NCBI RefSeq assembly: GCF_946479755.1
Contig: NZ_CAMLHC010000012.1
Location: 1 to 64,000, forward strand
Reading direction: 5' to 3'
DNA: 64,000 nucleotides
From: an uncultured Chitinophaga sp.
GTDB taxonomy: Bacteria > Bacteroidota > Bacteroidia > Chitinophagales > Chitinophagaceae
Made by a program: the position numbers and the translations under genes. The notes below the pieces were generated by a model. It was given only the letters and a program-made list of their open reading frames with translations. It ran no database searches and was not told where the DNA came from. Shown here one piece after another: positions 8,439-19,202 of the stretch (position 1 is its first letter; each line of letters begins with the position of its first letter).

Positions 8439-8521
8439 ATGACTGCAACGCTTTCGCGAGCGTCGAAAATACGCACAAATTCAGTAAGAGAAAAATGGAA
8501 GCCACCAGCACGGCTTTTGAC

Positions 8522-10630
8522 TCAGCCTTCGGGCTCCATGGTCAGTAAAAACTCCAGGAACGATTTCCGGAGCAGGATATTGCTGTTATTGTACTGTTCC
8601 ATCACGGTGGAAATGATTTCGTGCAACTCCTGCAACGCCACATAATCCGGTACCTGGTCCTGCATAAAAATACAGTCCTGTGCGGCAAAGCGCTGTACTT
8701 TGTCATACACCTCCGGAGAAAGGCAGCTGGTATATCCGGGAGAGGTGGTGACCTCGTGCAGTAACCGGCGGAACCGCCAGCATTCGGCCCGCAGCTCTTC
8801 CATCCACGGCTCCTGCATGGCAATGGCGTCATGCCCGGCGTTGAAAACCTGGCTGATAGCATGGATAACCCTGATCACCTGATCGTTCAACCGGTTGGCG
8901 AATTCCTGGTGCATCAATATCTGCTGATACCGGGTGGTCAACTGCCGTATCGCCTCCGGCCCCTTTGCCAACGCCCGCTGGTAGTGATAAGCATACGCCT
9001 GCTGGTCGTGCTGCTGCAGCCAGCGCTGCTCTTCCGCTACCTGTCCGGCCAGTTTCAGGGCCAGCTCCCGGGCATCGGAAGCTTTTTGCGGTTGCCCGTC
9101 AAACTCAAAGACACGGGTCTGAAACTGCCCCGTGGCAATGGCCTGCAATGTTTCTACGTCCTGCTTGTCGCGGTAATAACTCCTGATCCGCCATACTACG
9201 TCCGGATGATAGAGCTGCGCCATATCGGTAACGCCGGTAACAGAAAGGGCCCGCTCATCTTCCGTATTAACAGCAGTAAACGCCCGGTTATCATAGTAGT
9301 CATGGAAAACGGCCGGGTATTCGTACAGGCGGTGCCGGTGGGTGAGCGCCGCTACAAATTCGGCAGGGGTGATCATGTCACCGCCAGATCCCGGCGACAA
9401 TACATCGTATACCTGGCGGGTGCTTTGTTCCTGTAACAGCTCAGGGTTATGGAATAATTGCCACGCGCTGGCTGTCACCTGCTCACAACGGACACCGGCC
9501 GCCAGATAACGCTGCTCCCGGTCTTCCCGCGTAGGATGGGTGGTCCATTGCTCCCGCAGCTGTACCCGGCTTTTCAGAAAAGTGTGGAAATAACTGTCAG
9601 GTATCAGGGGCAACCCCGCTGTGTCAGTCTCCAGGTGGCTCTGCCGCGCATAATAGTCGATGACGGCGCGGTGAACATGGAAGATGTTCCTGAACCGCTG
9701 TCCGCCGGATTCCAGGTCAGACAGCTTATGCATACAATGGTCCAGGCAGTAGGTGCCCATCTCCACCCGGCGCCCGCCACTCACCGCAGCTTCAGTACCC
9801 GCCAGCGACACGGCAAGCACATCTGCCTGGAATTCCATCTCCCGGCTCAGTTCAAGATATTGCCGGTTGATAAGCCGGTAAAGTTTACGGAGTAAAAAAC
9901 GGATACTGTTGACCACCATCGTGGTCACATGGGCGAAAAATCCCGTCAGGCCGCCATTGCTGCTCCACCGCATGGCGAGATCGTTCCAGCTGTCGTTCTC
10001 ATACAGCATGTTATACAGGATCTTGTTCCACACATAAACATAGCTGCCGAACTTCATGCTGCGCCTGGAAAAATGCGCAAATTCCTGCGCCAACACCATT
10101 TTAAACTCGCTGATATTGACACAGTTCACCAGCCCCAGCCCGATTTCCAGGTTCATCCTTGCGGGCCATAACAAATTGAAAAAGCTGGAGTTGTAAAAAA
10201 CGGAAACGTTCACCTCCGGCACCACAAACACTTTCTCCGGAAAACGGATACGGGTTTCCTGTACCAGCTTCGAGATGAAATCAAATAACCGGGGATGATC
10301 ATCAGCATCGATAGGGGCGCGGTAAGGATTTACCGGCGGGCGCCGGTAAAAGAGAAACCGTACCAGCAAAAACAACATCAGACCGCCCAGTATGATCAAT
10401 ACTGGACCGGCAATAAAGGTAAAGATACCGGGATAATATCCGGTAAGGGCTATACCGGCGGTGACAAAAGCTGCGCCCAGCGCTACGGCTGTCAATAATA
10501 CCAATACGTACAACAGCAAAAAGAGCAATATAAAACCAATCACTTTTACTATCTGTAGCCTAAACGCTGCCGTGGGTTGAAAGACCGCGGGATCTTTAAT
10601 CCCTGGACTTGCAGGATATAAGTTGGTCAT
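8522..10630 (-). CDS. M48-like membrane protein with altered zinc motif
   Basis: A 702-residue protein with two or three N-terminal membrane segments (about 27-60 and 70-95) and a domain resembling M48 (HtpX/Ste24-type) peptidases. The region normally holding HEXXH reads QEFAH (in VLAQEFAHFSRRSM, about residue 180), so the first zinc-ligand histidine is Gln. The downstream acidic motif EMEFQAD, normally the third ligand region, is present. The long C-terminal half (about 330-702) is mostly helical with no motif I recognise. Either the protein is a non-catalytic M48 homologue or the family tolerates Gln here. It is 82 bp upstream of dnaX on the same strand. Confidence 0.7.
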   Translation of the reverse strand: MTNLYPASPGIKDPAVFQPTAAFRLQIVKVIGFILLFLLLYVLVLLTAVALGAAFVTAGIALTGYYPGIFTFIAGPVLIILGGLMLFLLVRFLFYRRPPVNPYRAPIDADDHPRLFDFISKLVQETRIRFPEKVFVVPEVNVSVFYNSSFFNLLWPARMNLEIGLGLVNCVNISEFKMVLAQEFAHFSRRSMKFGSYVYVWNKILYNMLYENDSWNDLAMRWSSNGGLTGFFAHVTTMVVNSIRFLLRKLYRLINRQYLELSREMEFQADVLAVSLAGTEAAVSGGRRVEMGTYCLDHCMHKLSDLESGGQRFRNIFHVHRAVIDYYARQSHLETDTAGLPLIPDSYFHTFLKSRVQLREQWTTHPTREDREQRYLAAGVRCEQVTASAWQLFHNPELLQEQSTRQVYDVLSPGSGGDMITPAEFVAALTHRHRLYEYPAVFHDYYDNRAFTAVNTEDERALSVTGVTDMAQLYHPDVVWRIRSYYRDKQDVETLQAIATGQFQTRVFEFDGQPQKASDARELALKLAGQVAEEQRWLQQHDQQAYAYHYQRALAKGPEAIRQLTTRYQQILMHQEFANRLNDQVIRVIHAISQVFNAGHDAIAMQEPWMEELRAECWRFRRLLHEVTTSPGYTSCLSPEVYDKVQRFAAQDCIFMQDQVPDYVALQELHEIISTVMEQYNNSNILLRKSFLEFLLTMEPEG

Positions 10631-10810
10631 AACAAAACATCAGGTTAAATACGATAGTCGCTGCAAAAGGGATTTAAATATAACCAATATTCAGGGATTT
10701 ATTGCCTGTAGCGGCAGTGCCGGATATTGATATGATGTTTTCTGAGACAACACTGTGGCGGAAATGCAGCGAAAGAGAGAGGTAAAGTTGTCATGCAGGT
10801 GCCCGGAAAT

Positions 10811-10842
10811 AAAAAAGCCCGGCAGCTTCCGGCTGCCGGGCT
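10811..10842 (-). terminator. Terminator after the GNAT-like gene
   Basis: A strong 11-bp inverted repeat (arms 10816-10826 and 10832-10842, AGCCCGGCAGC and its complement) with a 5-nt loop is followed on the minus strand by six T residues. It is 18 bp past the stop codon of the gene ending at 10861. Confidence 0.8.
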
Positions 10843-10860
10843 ATATCTTTCAGTGCATGA

Positions 10861-12027
10861 TTATTCTAATATCGGATGTCTTTCTACCGGCATGTTAGGG
10901 TCGAACATATAGCGGTAGGTGGTCAGCTTCCTGGAAGGGGTAGCCCCCAGGCTGGCAGCCACATTCAGCATACGGGGATTGAAATCGCCGATCCACTGCA
11001 TTTCATAGGATTCGTAAGGCATGCTCCTCGGTTGTATCACCTTGGCGCCTTCCACGATAAGATAAGCGTCCACACCTTTGCCCTGGAACTCAGGCACAAC
11101 GCCGAAAATGATGCCTACCATTTTATGACACTGCCTGGTCAGCTTCATCCAGAGAAAAATCAGCTTGCCCCACCAGTTCATTTTCCCTTTCATGTGTTTA
11201 ATGTACTGGTTCAGGTCCGGCAGGTTAAGCCATATGGCTATCGGCTCGTCCTTGTAATAGGCAAACCAGGCGATCTTCTCATCCATCAATGGTTTCATCT
11301 GGTTGAAAAGACTCAGCACCTGTCCTTTGTTCATTTCCTTGCCGCCTGCATGCTGGGCCCAGGCCTTATTATAGACAATGCTGAAATCCTGGGCGAACTT
11401 CTCCAGCTGGTTCTTTTTAATATGCCGCGCGGTAAAGTCCGGGTCCTGGCTGATAGCAGCATGGCGGGAGTAGAATTTGTCTGCCAGCGTACCCCGGGAA
11501 CCCATACCATAACAGATCTGGTTAAAGAACAGCCGGAAGCCATAAGTCTCAAACAACCGGATATAATAAGGCGGGTTGAAGTTCATACCGTACAAGGGTT
11601 CGTGGTAACCTTCTGTCAGCAGCCCCCACCAGTTGTTACGCTCCCCGAAGTTGATAGGGCCGTCCATAGCGGCCATCCCTCTCTCCTGCAACCATTGTTT
11701 GGCTGTGTTGAATAAGCGGTTGGCTGCCTCCTGGTTGTCGGTACAGTCAAAGAAGCCCATACCGCCCACTTTCACCTTATCTCCTTTATTGGTATACTTC
11801 TTATTTACAAATGCGGCCACTCTGCCGATCAGGTTACCCTGCTGGTCTTTCATGATCCACCGTGCACACTCCCCAAAACGGAACGCTTTGTTCTTCTGAG
11901 GGTCAAAAACAGCGTCAATATCCTTGTCCAGTGGTCTGATCCATCCAGGTACGTCCTTGTTTAGCCTGATATGTACTGCCAGAAACTCCGCCGCTTTTTG
12001 GGCGTTGTCAACTAAAATCAATTCCAT
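10861..12027 (-). CDS. Uncharacterised GNAT-fold protein
   Basis: A 388-residue protein from the ATG at 12027 (MELILVDN). The frame continues upstream to a TTG at 12054, but the ATG is preferred. It has an acyltransferase-like layout: an N-terminal half with RWIMKDQQGNLIGRVAAFVNK (by position about 59-79) and GGMGFFDCTDNQEAA, then a second half with VVPEFQGKGVDA, which looks like an acetyl-CoA pyrophosphate-binding loop. Such double-domain proteins are common and mostly unnamed in Bacteroidota. No substrate can be inferred. On the minus strand TATTTTTG (about 20 bp upstream) may be the -7 box, without a clear -33 box. Confidence 0.7.
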   Translation of the reverse strand: MELILVDNAQKAAEFLAVHIRLNKDVPGWIRPLDKDIDAVFDPQKNKAFRFGECARWIMKDQQGNLIGRVAAFVNKKYTNKGDKVKVGGMGFFDCTDNQEAANRLFNTAKQWLQERGMAAMDGPINFGERNNWWGLLTEGYHEPLYGMNFNPPYYIRLFETYGFRLFFNQICYGMGSRGTLADKFYSRHAAISQDPDFTARHIKKNQLEKFAQDFSIVYNKAWAQHAGGKEMNKGQVLSLFNQMKPLMDEKIAWFAYYKDEPIAIWLNLPDLNQYIKHMKGKMNWWGKLIFLWMKLTRQCHKMVGIIFGVVPEFQGKGVDAYLIVEGAKVIQPRSMPYESYEMQWIGDFNPRMLNVAASLGATPSRKLTTYRYMFDPNMPVERHPILE

Positions 12028-12100
12028 GGATACTATTTGTGCAAATTTGCGCAAAAATAAGAAAAACAGCCGTTGGCATTATTTTTTCTGCTGATATCTT

Positions 12101-12718
12101 ATGAAGCGAAACTATATCTTCCCGCTGATCCTCTGTATCTTCACCATTATCCTCGCATTGGGCTATTGCCGGCAGCAAACGGAAGTACGGAGAGTACTGA
12201 CCGAAAACCAGCGGCTGTGGAATGAAAACCGCGACCTGCGCAAAAGCCTGGAACAAAGTAATAACGTAAGCCGTCAGATTGATGACCACCGGACCGTTCA
12301 GCAGCGGGTGGCAGGGCAGTTTGTGGAAAGACGGGCCTATTACCGCCGCAACTGGCAGCAGTTTATCACCGTCACCACCAGCGACTATCGCACCGGCTTC
12401 CTGGGCGGCATCAAAAATCTCAGCATCACCGTCCGCAATCAGACAGAATACCCGATAGACAATGCAGTGGTAACGGTGCAGTATATGCGCAGCAATGGAG
12501 AGGTGTTCAAAACAGAACAATATACTGTCAATAACATCCCTGAAAAAAGTGAGCGCAGCGTGGCTGCCTCCAACAGCCGCAAAGGCAGCAAGGTAAATGT
12601 GAAACTGGTGAGCGTTACCAGCCAGGCCATGAATTTCTGCTGGGCTACCGGCAAACCCGCTCCGGCCGGCAACCCCGACCCGTTTGAATGCGTGCCCTCC
12701 CCGCCGAAGAATCCTTAA
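12101..12718 (+). CDS. Hypothetical protein with membrane anchor and coiled coil
   Basis: A 205-residue protein I do not recognise. It starts with a short charged segment and a hydrophobic helix (about 5-23, with a Cys at 23), then a heptad-like helix (about 25-70) rich in Glu, Asn and Arg that is probably a coiled coil. From about 95 onward a beta-rich segment includes ITVRNQTEYPIDNAVVTVQY, similar in character to FxLYD/Ig-like fold domains that extend from the membrane. It ends in a Pro-rich tail. It is divergent from the GNAT-like gene and 9 bp upstream of another GNAT gene on the same strand. Confidence 0.65.
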   Translation: MKRNYIFPLILCIFTIILALGYCRQQTEVRRVLTENQRLWNENRDLRKSLEQSNNVSRQIDDHRTVQQRVAGQFVERRAYYRRNWQQFITVTTSDYRTGFLGGIKNLSITVRNQTEYPIDNAVVTVQYMRSNGEVFKTEQYTVNNIPEKSERSVAASNSRKGSKVNVKLVSVTSQAMNFCWATGKPAPAGNPDPFECVPSPPKNP

Positions 12719-12727
12719 CTTTGGCGC

Positions 12728-13243
12728 ATGATCACATTACAACAGGTAGCTACCCCCGGTGAGGCCATCAAAGAATTGTATGAAGAAGCTTTTCCCTATG
12801 AGGAAAGAAGGGACTGGCAGGTGGTACTGTCGCTGCTGGATGGTGGCAAACTGAAAATGCTGCAGCTGGAAAAAGAAGGGGTCTTCGCCGGTTTTGTATG
12901 TTACTGGCCTTTACCGGATTATACTTTTGTAGAATACCTGGCGGTCCACGCGTCTGCCCGGGGTGGTGGCATCGGCACCCATATCATGGAAGAACTGGAA
13001 AAACGTTTCGCCCCGCTGGTGCTGGAAGTAGAGCCACCGCACACGGAACAGGCAAAACGCCGCATCGTTTTTTATGAAAGACTGGGTTACCAGGCTTTTG
13101 ATCAACCCTATTATCAGCCTCCTTACCACGAAGGACACCAGCCGCTGGAACTTCGCTTAATGCAGAAAGGTTCCACCCATGACGGTGAAACCTTTCTGAA
13201 AATAAGAAATCAGATTTATCGTTTCGTTTACAACATCAGTTAA
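12728..13243 (+). CDS. GNAT-family N-acetyltransferase
   Basis: A 171-residue protein with a typical GNAT fold: strands and helix up to VEYLAVHASARGGGIGTHIMEEL (by position about 61-83), where the RGGGIG segment is the acetyl-CoA-binding loop, followed by VLEVEPP and the C-terminal motif RIVFYERLGY. The substrate is unknown. It overlaps the convergent Gln-rich gene by 4 bp. A TAACTTTG box (12716-12723) lies only 4 bp before the ATG, so if it is used the transcript would be almost leaderless; otherwise it is read through from the gene before. Confidence 0.85.
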   Translation: MITLQQVATPGEAIKELYEEAFPYEERRDWQVVLSLLDGGKLKMLQLEKEGVFAGFVCYWPLPDYTFVEYLAVHASARGGGIGTHIMEELEKRFAPLVLEVEPPHTEQAKRRIVFYERLGYQAFDQPYYQPPYHEGHQPLELRLMQKGSTHDGETFLKIRNQIYRFVYNIS

Positions 13244-14658
13244 CCTCTTCTGACCCTTTCCCCGTTGCCACTGCCGCCGCCGTTACCGCCACCGGACTCT
13301 CCGCCGCGGGAAGGACGGGACTGTTGCTGTTGCTGTTGCTGTCTTTGCATTTCCTGCTGTTGCTGCTGTTGCTGACGTTGTATTCTTTCTTGCTGTTGTT
13401 GCTGTTGCTGCTGCTGGCGCATCTGCTGTTGTTGCTGTTCACGCTGGGCTCTTTGCTGTTGTTCCATTTGCTGCTGCTGTTGTCTCATCTGCTGATCGCG
13501 CTGCATCTGTTGTTCGCGTTGTATCCTTTGCTGTTGTTGCTGTTGTTCCTGCTGTTGCTGACGGATCTGTTGCTGTTGTTGTTCGCGCTGCGCCCTCTGC
13601 TGTTGTTCCACCTGTTGCTGTTGTCTTATCTGCTGATCGCGCTGCATCTGCTGGTCCCGTTGTATCCGCTGCTGTTGCTGTTGTTGCTGTATCTGTTGCT
13701 GTTGGATCTGTTGCTGGTTGTTGTTCGGTACCCTGGACGGGCGATCGTATCCGGGCTGAACACCGCCGCGATTGTTGCTGTTGTTGTTATTGCCGTTGTT
13801 GTTGTTATAGTTCGGCTCACGGGAAACGCGGCCGCTGTTGTTGTTATTACCGTTGTTACCATTGTTGAAATTGCCGTTGTTGCCATTATTGCCGTTTACT
13901 ACGCGGCTGGGCCTACCGGCGTCGCCTCTGTTAAGAGAGGAGGCATCCGGACGGAAAATCTGCAACTGGTTGTTCTGTATCCTGCCGGCGCCGGGTCTGT
14001 CACTATTGGCCACTCTTACTGGTCTTACGCTGCTGCCGGTGTAACGTTCCACTTCCCTTACGTTAGGCCCCCTGGAAATCCTGCCATTACCATAGTTGTT
14101 GTTGATAATGGTAGTGTTGTTGATAATAGTGGTGTTCCGGCTGTTATTGATGTAATAGTTGTTGATCTGCCGGCTGCCGATATACCTTCTGGGAACGAAT
14201 GCCCAGTAAGAATTAGGCATATTGTAGGCGGAAGGGCCCATCGGCGCCCATCCGTAGTAGTCTCCTCCACTTCTCCAGTCTACCCATGCCGGTCCCCATT
14301 CGTTGCCGGGTATCCACATCCATCCATACATGCCGTCAAACATCCAGCGGCCGTAGTGGAAAGCTGCCCATCCCCAGGAATAGTCAGACATCCAGGTCCA
14401 TCCGTAATCGGTGTAAACCCAGTGTCCGCCACTGTAATAAGGACGGAAGTCCGGTCCTGCGTTAGGTATCCAAACCTGGTTGTAGCCGGGGTAGTTCATC
14501 CATCGGCCGTAGGGACTCAATTCATCATAAAAAGAGATAGAAGCCCCCACCTGCACCTGTGGTCCCGGGCTGTAGGCTGAATACGTGCTGGCGCAACTAC
14601 CCAGAAAGAAGGATATAAGTAAAAGAGATAATCCTGTGTTTTTAATTAATCTGTTCAT
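13240..14658 (-). CDS. YXWGXW/DUF6600-type lipoprotein with Asn- and Gln-rich tail
   Basis: A 472-residue predicted lipoprotein (signal peptide with lipobox FLGSCAS around 19-25). Residues about 40-175 hold repeated aromatic motifs such as YGRWMNYPGY, YGWTWMSDYSWGWAAFHYGRW and WAPMGP, as in the YXWGXW/DUF6600 group. Then follow an Asn/Gly-rich stretch (about 250-310, genomic about 13760-13900) and a Gln-rich stretch (about 315-455, genomic about 13320-13730). The Gln part contains two copies of a unit of about 47 residues that begins RIQR(D/E)QQMQRDQQ. The tail has an Arg/Gly-rich end. Function is unknown; an envelope or surface role is inferred from the lipoprotein signal. Confidence 0.75.
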   Translation of the reverse strand: MNRLIKNTGLSLLLISFFLGSCASTYSAYSPGPQVQVGASISFYDELSPYGRWMNYPGYNQVWIPNAGPDFRPYYSGGHWVYTDYGWTWMSDYSWGWAAFHYGRWMFDGMYGWMWIPGNEWGPAWVDWRSGGDYYGWAPMGPSAYNMPNSYWAFVPRRYIGSRQINNYYINNSRNTTIINNTTIINNNYGNGRISRGPNVREVERYTGSSVRPVRVANSDRPGAGRIQNNQLQIFRPDASSLNRGDAGRPSRVVNGNNGNNGNFNNGNNGNNNNSGRVSREPNYNNNNGNNNNSNNRGGVQPGYDRPSRVPNNNQQQIQQQQIQQQQQQQRIQRDQQMQRDQQIRQQQQVEQQQRAQREQQQQQIRQQQQEQQQQQQRIQREQQMQRDQQMRQQQQQMEQQQRAQREQQQQQMRQQQQQQQQQERIQRQQQQQQQEMQRQQQQQQQSRPSRGGESGGGNGGGSGNGERVRRG

Positions 14659-15054
14659 ACTCCTGTTTTTTAGTCCTGATTGGTTTCGCTGTTATTAGAC
14701 TTTGCGGAGATTCTATGGCTTTTTTTTGCGTGTTCCGGTTTATACTTCAATGATCTGCTACTAGTGTCGTGTGGTGTTTCAAACGCGGTCTAAATGCAGT
14801 TACTCATTAAGGCGAAATGTTAAACAAAATTGTTAAAATTTTTATAACGCTTTTCGCTGCAGATAGAGCGTTACAACTGCTATCAGGCAAAAATGATTCC
14901 AATTTATGCACCTAAATCTAAGTCGTACTGATACAATGTTTTAAGAATTGTGTATTATTGCTGTGTGAATGATTTTTATAATGTGAGATTTTGTTTAACT
15001 GCCAACACCCCTTTGTCATATTTTTGAATGCTTTTTTCTTACCCAAAAACCTAT
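14659..15054. other. Intergenic region between divergent genes
   Basis: No gene is visible in these 396 bp between the divergent Gln-rich lipoprotein and DUF4349 genes. The middle is AT-rich. On the plus strand TATTTTTG (15019-15026) could be a -7 box for the DUF4349 gene, but the nearest TTTG (14990-14993) is 25 bp upstream, longer than usual. Confidence 0.5.
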
Positions 15055-15909
15055 ATGTCCATGTCTGTTTTACCAACGTTGAAGTATAAACGAATTTTTA
15101 CCTGGCTGCTCCTGGTATTCGTAGCAATGTTCCTGCTCCGTCTGTTGTACGGCTATACGTATTCCCACAGGGACGAAAACGTTAGCCAGGGGGAGAGTTT
15201 TCTCTCGCAGGTACAGCAAAAAAACTATGCCTCTGAGAAAAAAATCCAGGTGAAAGGAGATGTGGCCCCAGTACCGGCAGCTTCCAGTCAGAAATATGAA
15301 AAAGTAGCGTATGTAAGCTCGCGCTCTACCAGCTTTACGGAAGATGAAAAGCAGTTGCACGGCACCATCCGTCAGTTTGGCGCCATCATCCAGTACCAGC
15401 AGGAGTCTGGCAACAAGGGCAATCGCGATCTCCGGCTGATGATCGGGGTATCGCCGGATAAGTTTGATTCCTGCTACTATGCGATCCAGAGAATCGGCAC
15501 GATCAAATCTACCAGCATCACCAAAGTGGACAAAACAAACGAATACCGGAAACTCAATGCCAGCAAGGTATCTATGGAGAAAAACCTGGCGTCGCTGAAC
15601 AGCCTCACTTCTCAGCCCGGTAAGATCGACGAACGTATATTACTGCACGAAAAAATCGCAGAAGTAGAACGGCAGCTGCAGGAGCTGGGCGTGGAACTGG
15701 GCAACTTCGATGTGGAAAACGAATTTTGCACCATACAGTTCAGTATGTATGAAGGCGCGGCGGAACGGGGCATTCCCTTCTATTCGCGGGTAAAGACAGC
15801 GCTCGAATGGACCGTGAAATATTATGTAATGCTGATGACCGGTCTGTGCCTGGCGTCGCTGGGCGCCTGGCTGCTGCTGAAAGTACTGACCATGATAAAA
15901 ACATCATAA
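15055..15909 (+). CDS. DUF4349 domain membrane protein
   Basis: A 284-residue protein from ATG 15055. An ATG at 15028 lies only 1 bp past a likely -7 box, so 15055 or 15061 is a better start. It has an N-terminal membrane helix, a periplasmic DUF4349-type domain (about 80-240) that includes a coiled-coil stretch in the second half (ILLHEKIAEVERQLQELG), and a C-terminal membrane helix (about 255-275) just before the end. The DUF4349 topology with helices at both ends is typical. The family's function is unknown; some members sit beside anti-sigma factors, but none is seen here. Confidence 0.82.
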   Translation: MSMSVLPTLKYKRIFTWLLLVFVAMFLLRLLYGYTYSHRDENVSQGESFLSQVQQKNYASEKKIQVKGDVAPVPAASSQKYEKVAYVSSRSTSFTEDEKQLHGTIRQFGAIIQYQQESGNKGNRDLRLMIGVSPDKFDSCYYAIQRIGTIKSTSITKVDKTNEYRKLNASKVSMEKNLASLNSLTSQPGKIDERILLHEKIAEVERQLQELGVELGNFDVENEFCTIQFSMYEGAAERGIPFYSRVKTALEWTVKYYVMLMTGLCLASLGAWLLLKVLTMIKTS

Positions 15910-16075
15910 ATCATTCAGCGATTTTTTGATGTACGATTTTTGAATTTCGGGATTGATAAAACGAGAAGACCGGAGCGATTAAAACCCGCTCCGGTCTTCT
16001 CGTTTATCGGTCCAAACGTCGTACATCAAACTTTTATCAATCCCAAAATCCGTAAATCCCAAAATTCCAAAATCC
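15910..16075. repeat. Intergenic palindromic element with terminator hairpin
   Basis: The space between the DUF4349 gene (+) and the metallophosphoesterase gene (-) is filled by nested inverted repeats. The core is a perfect 17-bp stem, 15961-15977 paired with 15987-16003, with a 9-nt loop. Around it, words such as TTTGATGTACGA and GGGATTGATAAAA occur on one side and their complements on the other, in changed order. The stem can act as a terminator for both convergent genes. Its beginning abuts the upstream stop codon. Confidence 0.65.
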
Positions 16076-17308
16076 CTAAATGGTATACTCGCCGACCTTA
16101 GTTCCGTCGTCGCGCAGCATGGTGAGTGTGAGCTGCTTTTGATCGGCTTTTATTTTGATCAGCGTGCGTTTGCCTTCCTGGGGGCCTCCGCCGATGATCA
16201 GCGGGTAGTTATGCTGGCCGGCGACCGGGGCATGCACGCCATAGGTGTGTGTATGGCCGCATACGAGCAGATCTATTTTGTATTTATTGAACAACGGGCC
16301 GAAGAGCTGGCGGCAATGCGAAGCGCCGTGCCAGTCGCCGCCGTGGTAGTGGGGGATGTGCATCAGCACTACTTTGTGTTTCGCTTTTTTATAGGCCGGG
16401 CTTTGCAGCTGCTTTTCCAGCCAGTGGGCCTGCTCTTCGCGGTAGCCGTCGAAGTCGGCGATGCCGGCATATACGGGCGCGCTGTCTTCCTTGTCTTCCC
16501 CGGTGTCCAGCACAATGGCGTGTACGGGTCCCCAGGTAAAGGAAAAGTAGCTGCCATGGCCCGGGTTGTCGAAGTACTGATGCCATTCACGGGCGTATTT
16601 GCCGCGGGTTTCGTGGTTGCCTCTCACATACATAAAAGGTTTTTGGGTGGAGAAGGTGTCGCCGCAGGGGGAGAGCAGGTGGTCGATGATCTGTTGTTCG
16701 TTGGATTGATAGTCGAACATATCACCGTTGAAGAACACAAAATCGTAGGGGTCGTTGCCGTTGAGGCCCATCAGGTGGGGGATGGACTTGGGACGGTCGT
16801 GGATATCGTTGAGCATGAGCCAGGACACTTCTTTCGCCTGCGTATCGGGCGCAGTGAAAGTGTAGGTGTCGCTGGTGAGGGTGTTGCCGTAAGTGAGTTT
16901 ATAGGGCTGAAAATCGGTGATTTCCTTGGAGAGCACGCGGTAGCTGTATTGTTTGCCCGGTTCGAGGTGGGATAGTTCTATCCGGTGGAGTTTGTTGTTG
17001 GCGTCTACCAGTCCTTTCGTTACGCGGTGGGCTTTCCGGTTGAGCTGTCCGTCGGTGCCGTATTCCACCCAGCTGTAGCAGGGGCGGGAGGTGAGCCACA
17101 TGACCGCGACGGTGTCGGGGGCGGGCATTTGCAGGTAGGGTTTGCACAGGAAGGCATGGGCGGGCTCATCGGCAATGGCGGTGGTGGTGTCGGTTTTACG
17201 GGCAGCGCCGGCAGCGAGGGGCGCCAGGCCGGTGACGCCCAGCAGTCCTGCTTTGGACAGGTTGCCCAGGAAGCTGCGGCGTGACAGTTCATTGTTCATT
17301 TTCTTCAT
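16076..17308 (-). CDS. Tat-exported metallophosphoesterase (purple acid phosphatase-like)
   Basis: A 410-residue protein from ATG 17308 (MKKMNNELSRRSFLG); an upstream ATG at 17353 is less likely. The Tat motif SRRSFLG precedes a hydrophobic stretch ending in AAGAA, so export to the periplasm is predicted. An N-terminal fibronectin/PAP-like domain (about 50-155) is followed by the metal-binding motifs LNDIHD, NGDMFD, RGNHE, HIPHYH and CGHTHTYG, which give the dimetal phosphoesterase core. The substrate is unknown. The gene faces the DUF4349 gene and is followed upstream by 340 bp that include the atpD promoter. Confidence 0.85.
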   Translation of the reverse strand: MKKMNNELSRRSFLGNLSKAGLLGVTGLAPLAAGAARKTDTTTAIADEPAHAFLCKPYLQMPAPDTVAVMWLTSRPCYSWVEYGTDGQLNRKAHRVTKGLVDANNKLHRIELSHLEPGKQYSYRVLSKEITDFQPYKLTYGNTLTSDTYTFTAPDTQAKEVSWLMLNDIHDRPKSIPHLMGLNGNDPYDFVFFNGDMFDYQSNEQQIIDHLLSPCGDTFSTQKPFMYVRGNHETRGKYAREWHQYFDNPGHGSYFSFTWGPVHAIVLDTGEDKEDSAPVYAGIADFDGYREEQAHWLEKQLQSPAYKKAKHKVVLMHIPHYHGGDWHGASHCRQLFGPLFNKYKIDLLVCGHTHTYGVHAPVAGQHNYPLIIGGGPQEGKRTLIKIKADQKQLTLTMLRDDGTKVGEYTI

Positions 17309-17540
17309 ATTATAGTCAGATATATGTAAGGAATCGCTAAAAATAGTTAGCAATAAAAGAAAAGCGCATTATTTTTATATGAACGGAGGAGGGAAGAGTG
17401 CAGAAAGGGGCGAGAAGTTATAAATATTGAAAAATCTATATTTGACACATTCCGCGTTGTCTGGCCGCGAATTTGGCTGCTGATAACTGAAAACAACCTG
17501 TAAATTGAGGCCTAAAAAGGTTTTTTTTCCTCAATAGCTT

Positions 17541-17571
17541 TTTGATTTTCCCCCATTTACTATTACCTTTG
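17541..17571 (+). promoter_or_regulatory. Promoter of atpDC
   Basis: TTTG (17541-17544), a spacer of exactly 19 bp and TACCTTTG (17564-17571) match the Bacteroidota consensus. Transcription would start near 17577, giving a leader of about 70 nt before the atpD start at 17650. The rest of the 17309-17649 gap shows no gene. Confidence 0.75.
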
Positions 17572-17625
17572 CGCCAAATTTTAGAAACGATTCTGGTAAT
17601 CGTTTTTGAGGAAATAACTTTTTAG

Positions 17626-19152
<1,527 letters not shown>

Positions 19153-19202
19153 TCCGAATGGTCCTCCGGGACCATTTACCAATCACCATTCACGATCATA
19201 AC

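Noticed and set aside
13324..14580. Leucine-rich open frame antisense to the Gln-rich lipoprotein gene
   Set aside because: It results from Gln codons read in reverse (Leu and Val runs) and has no support.
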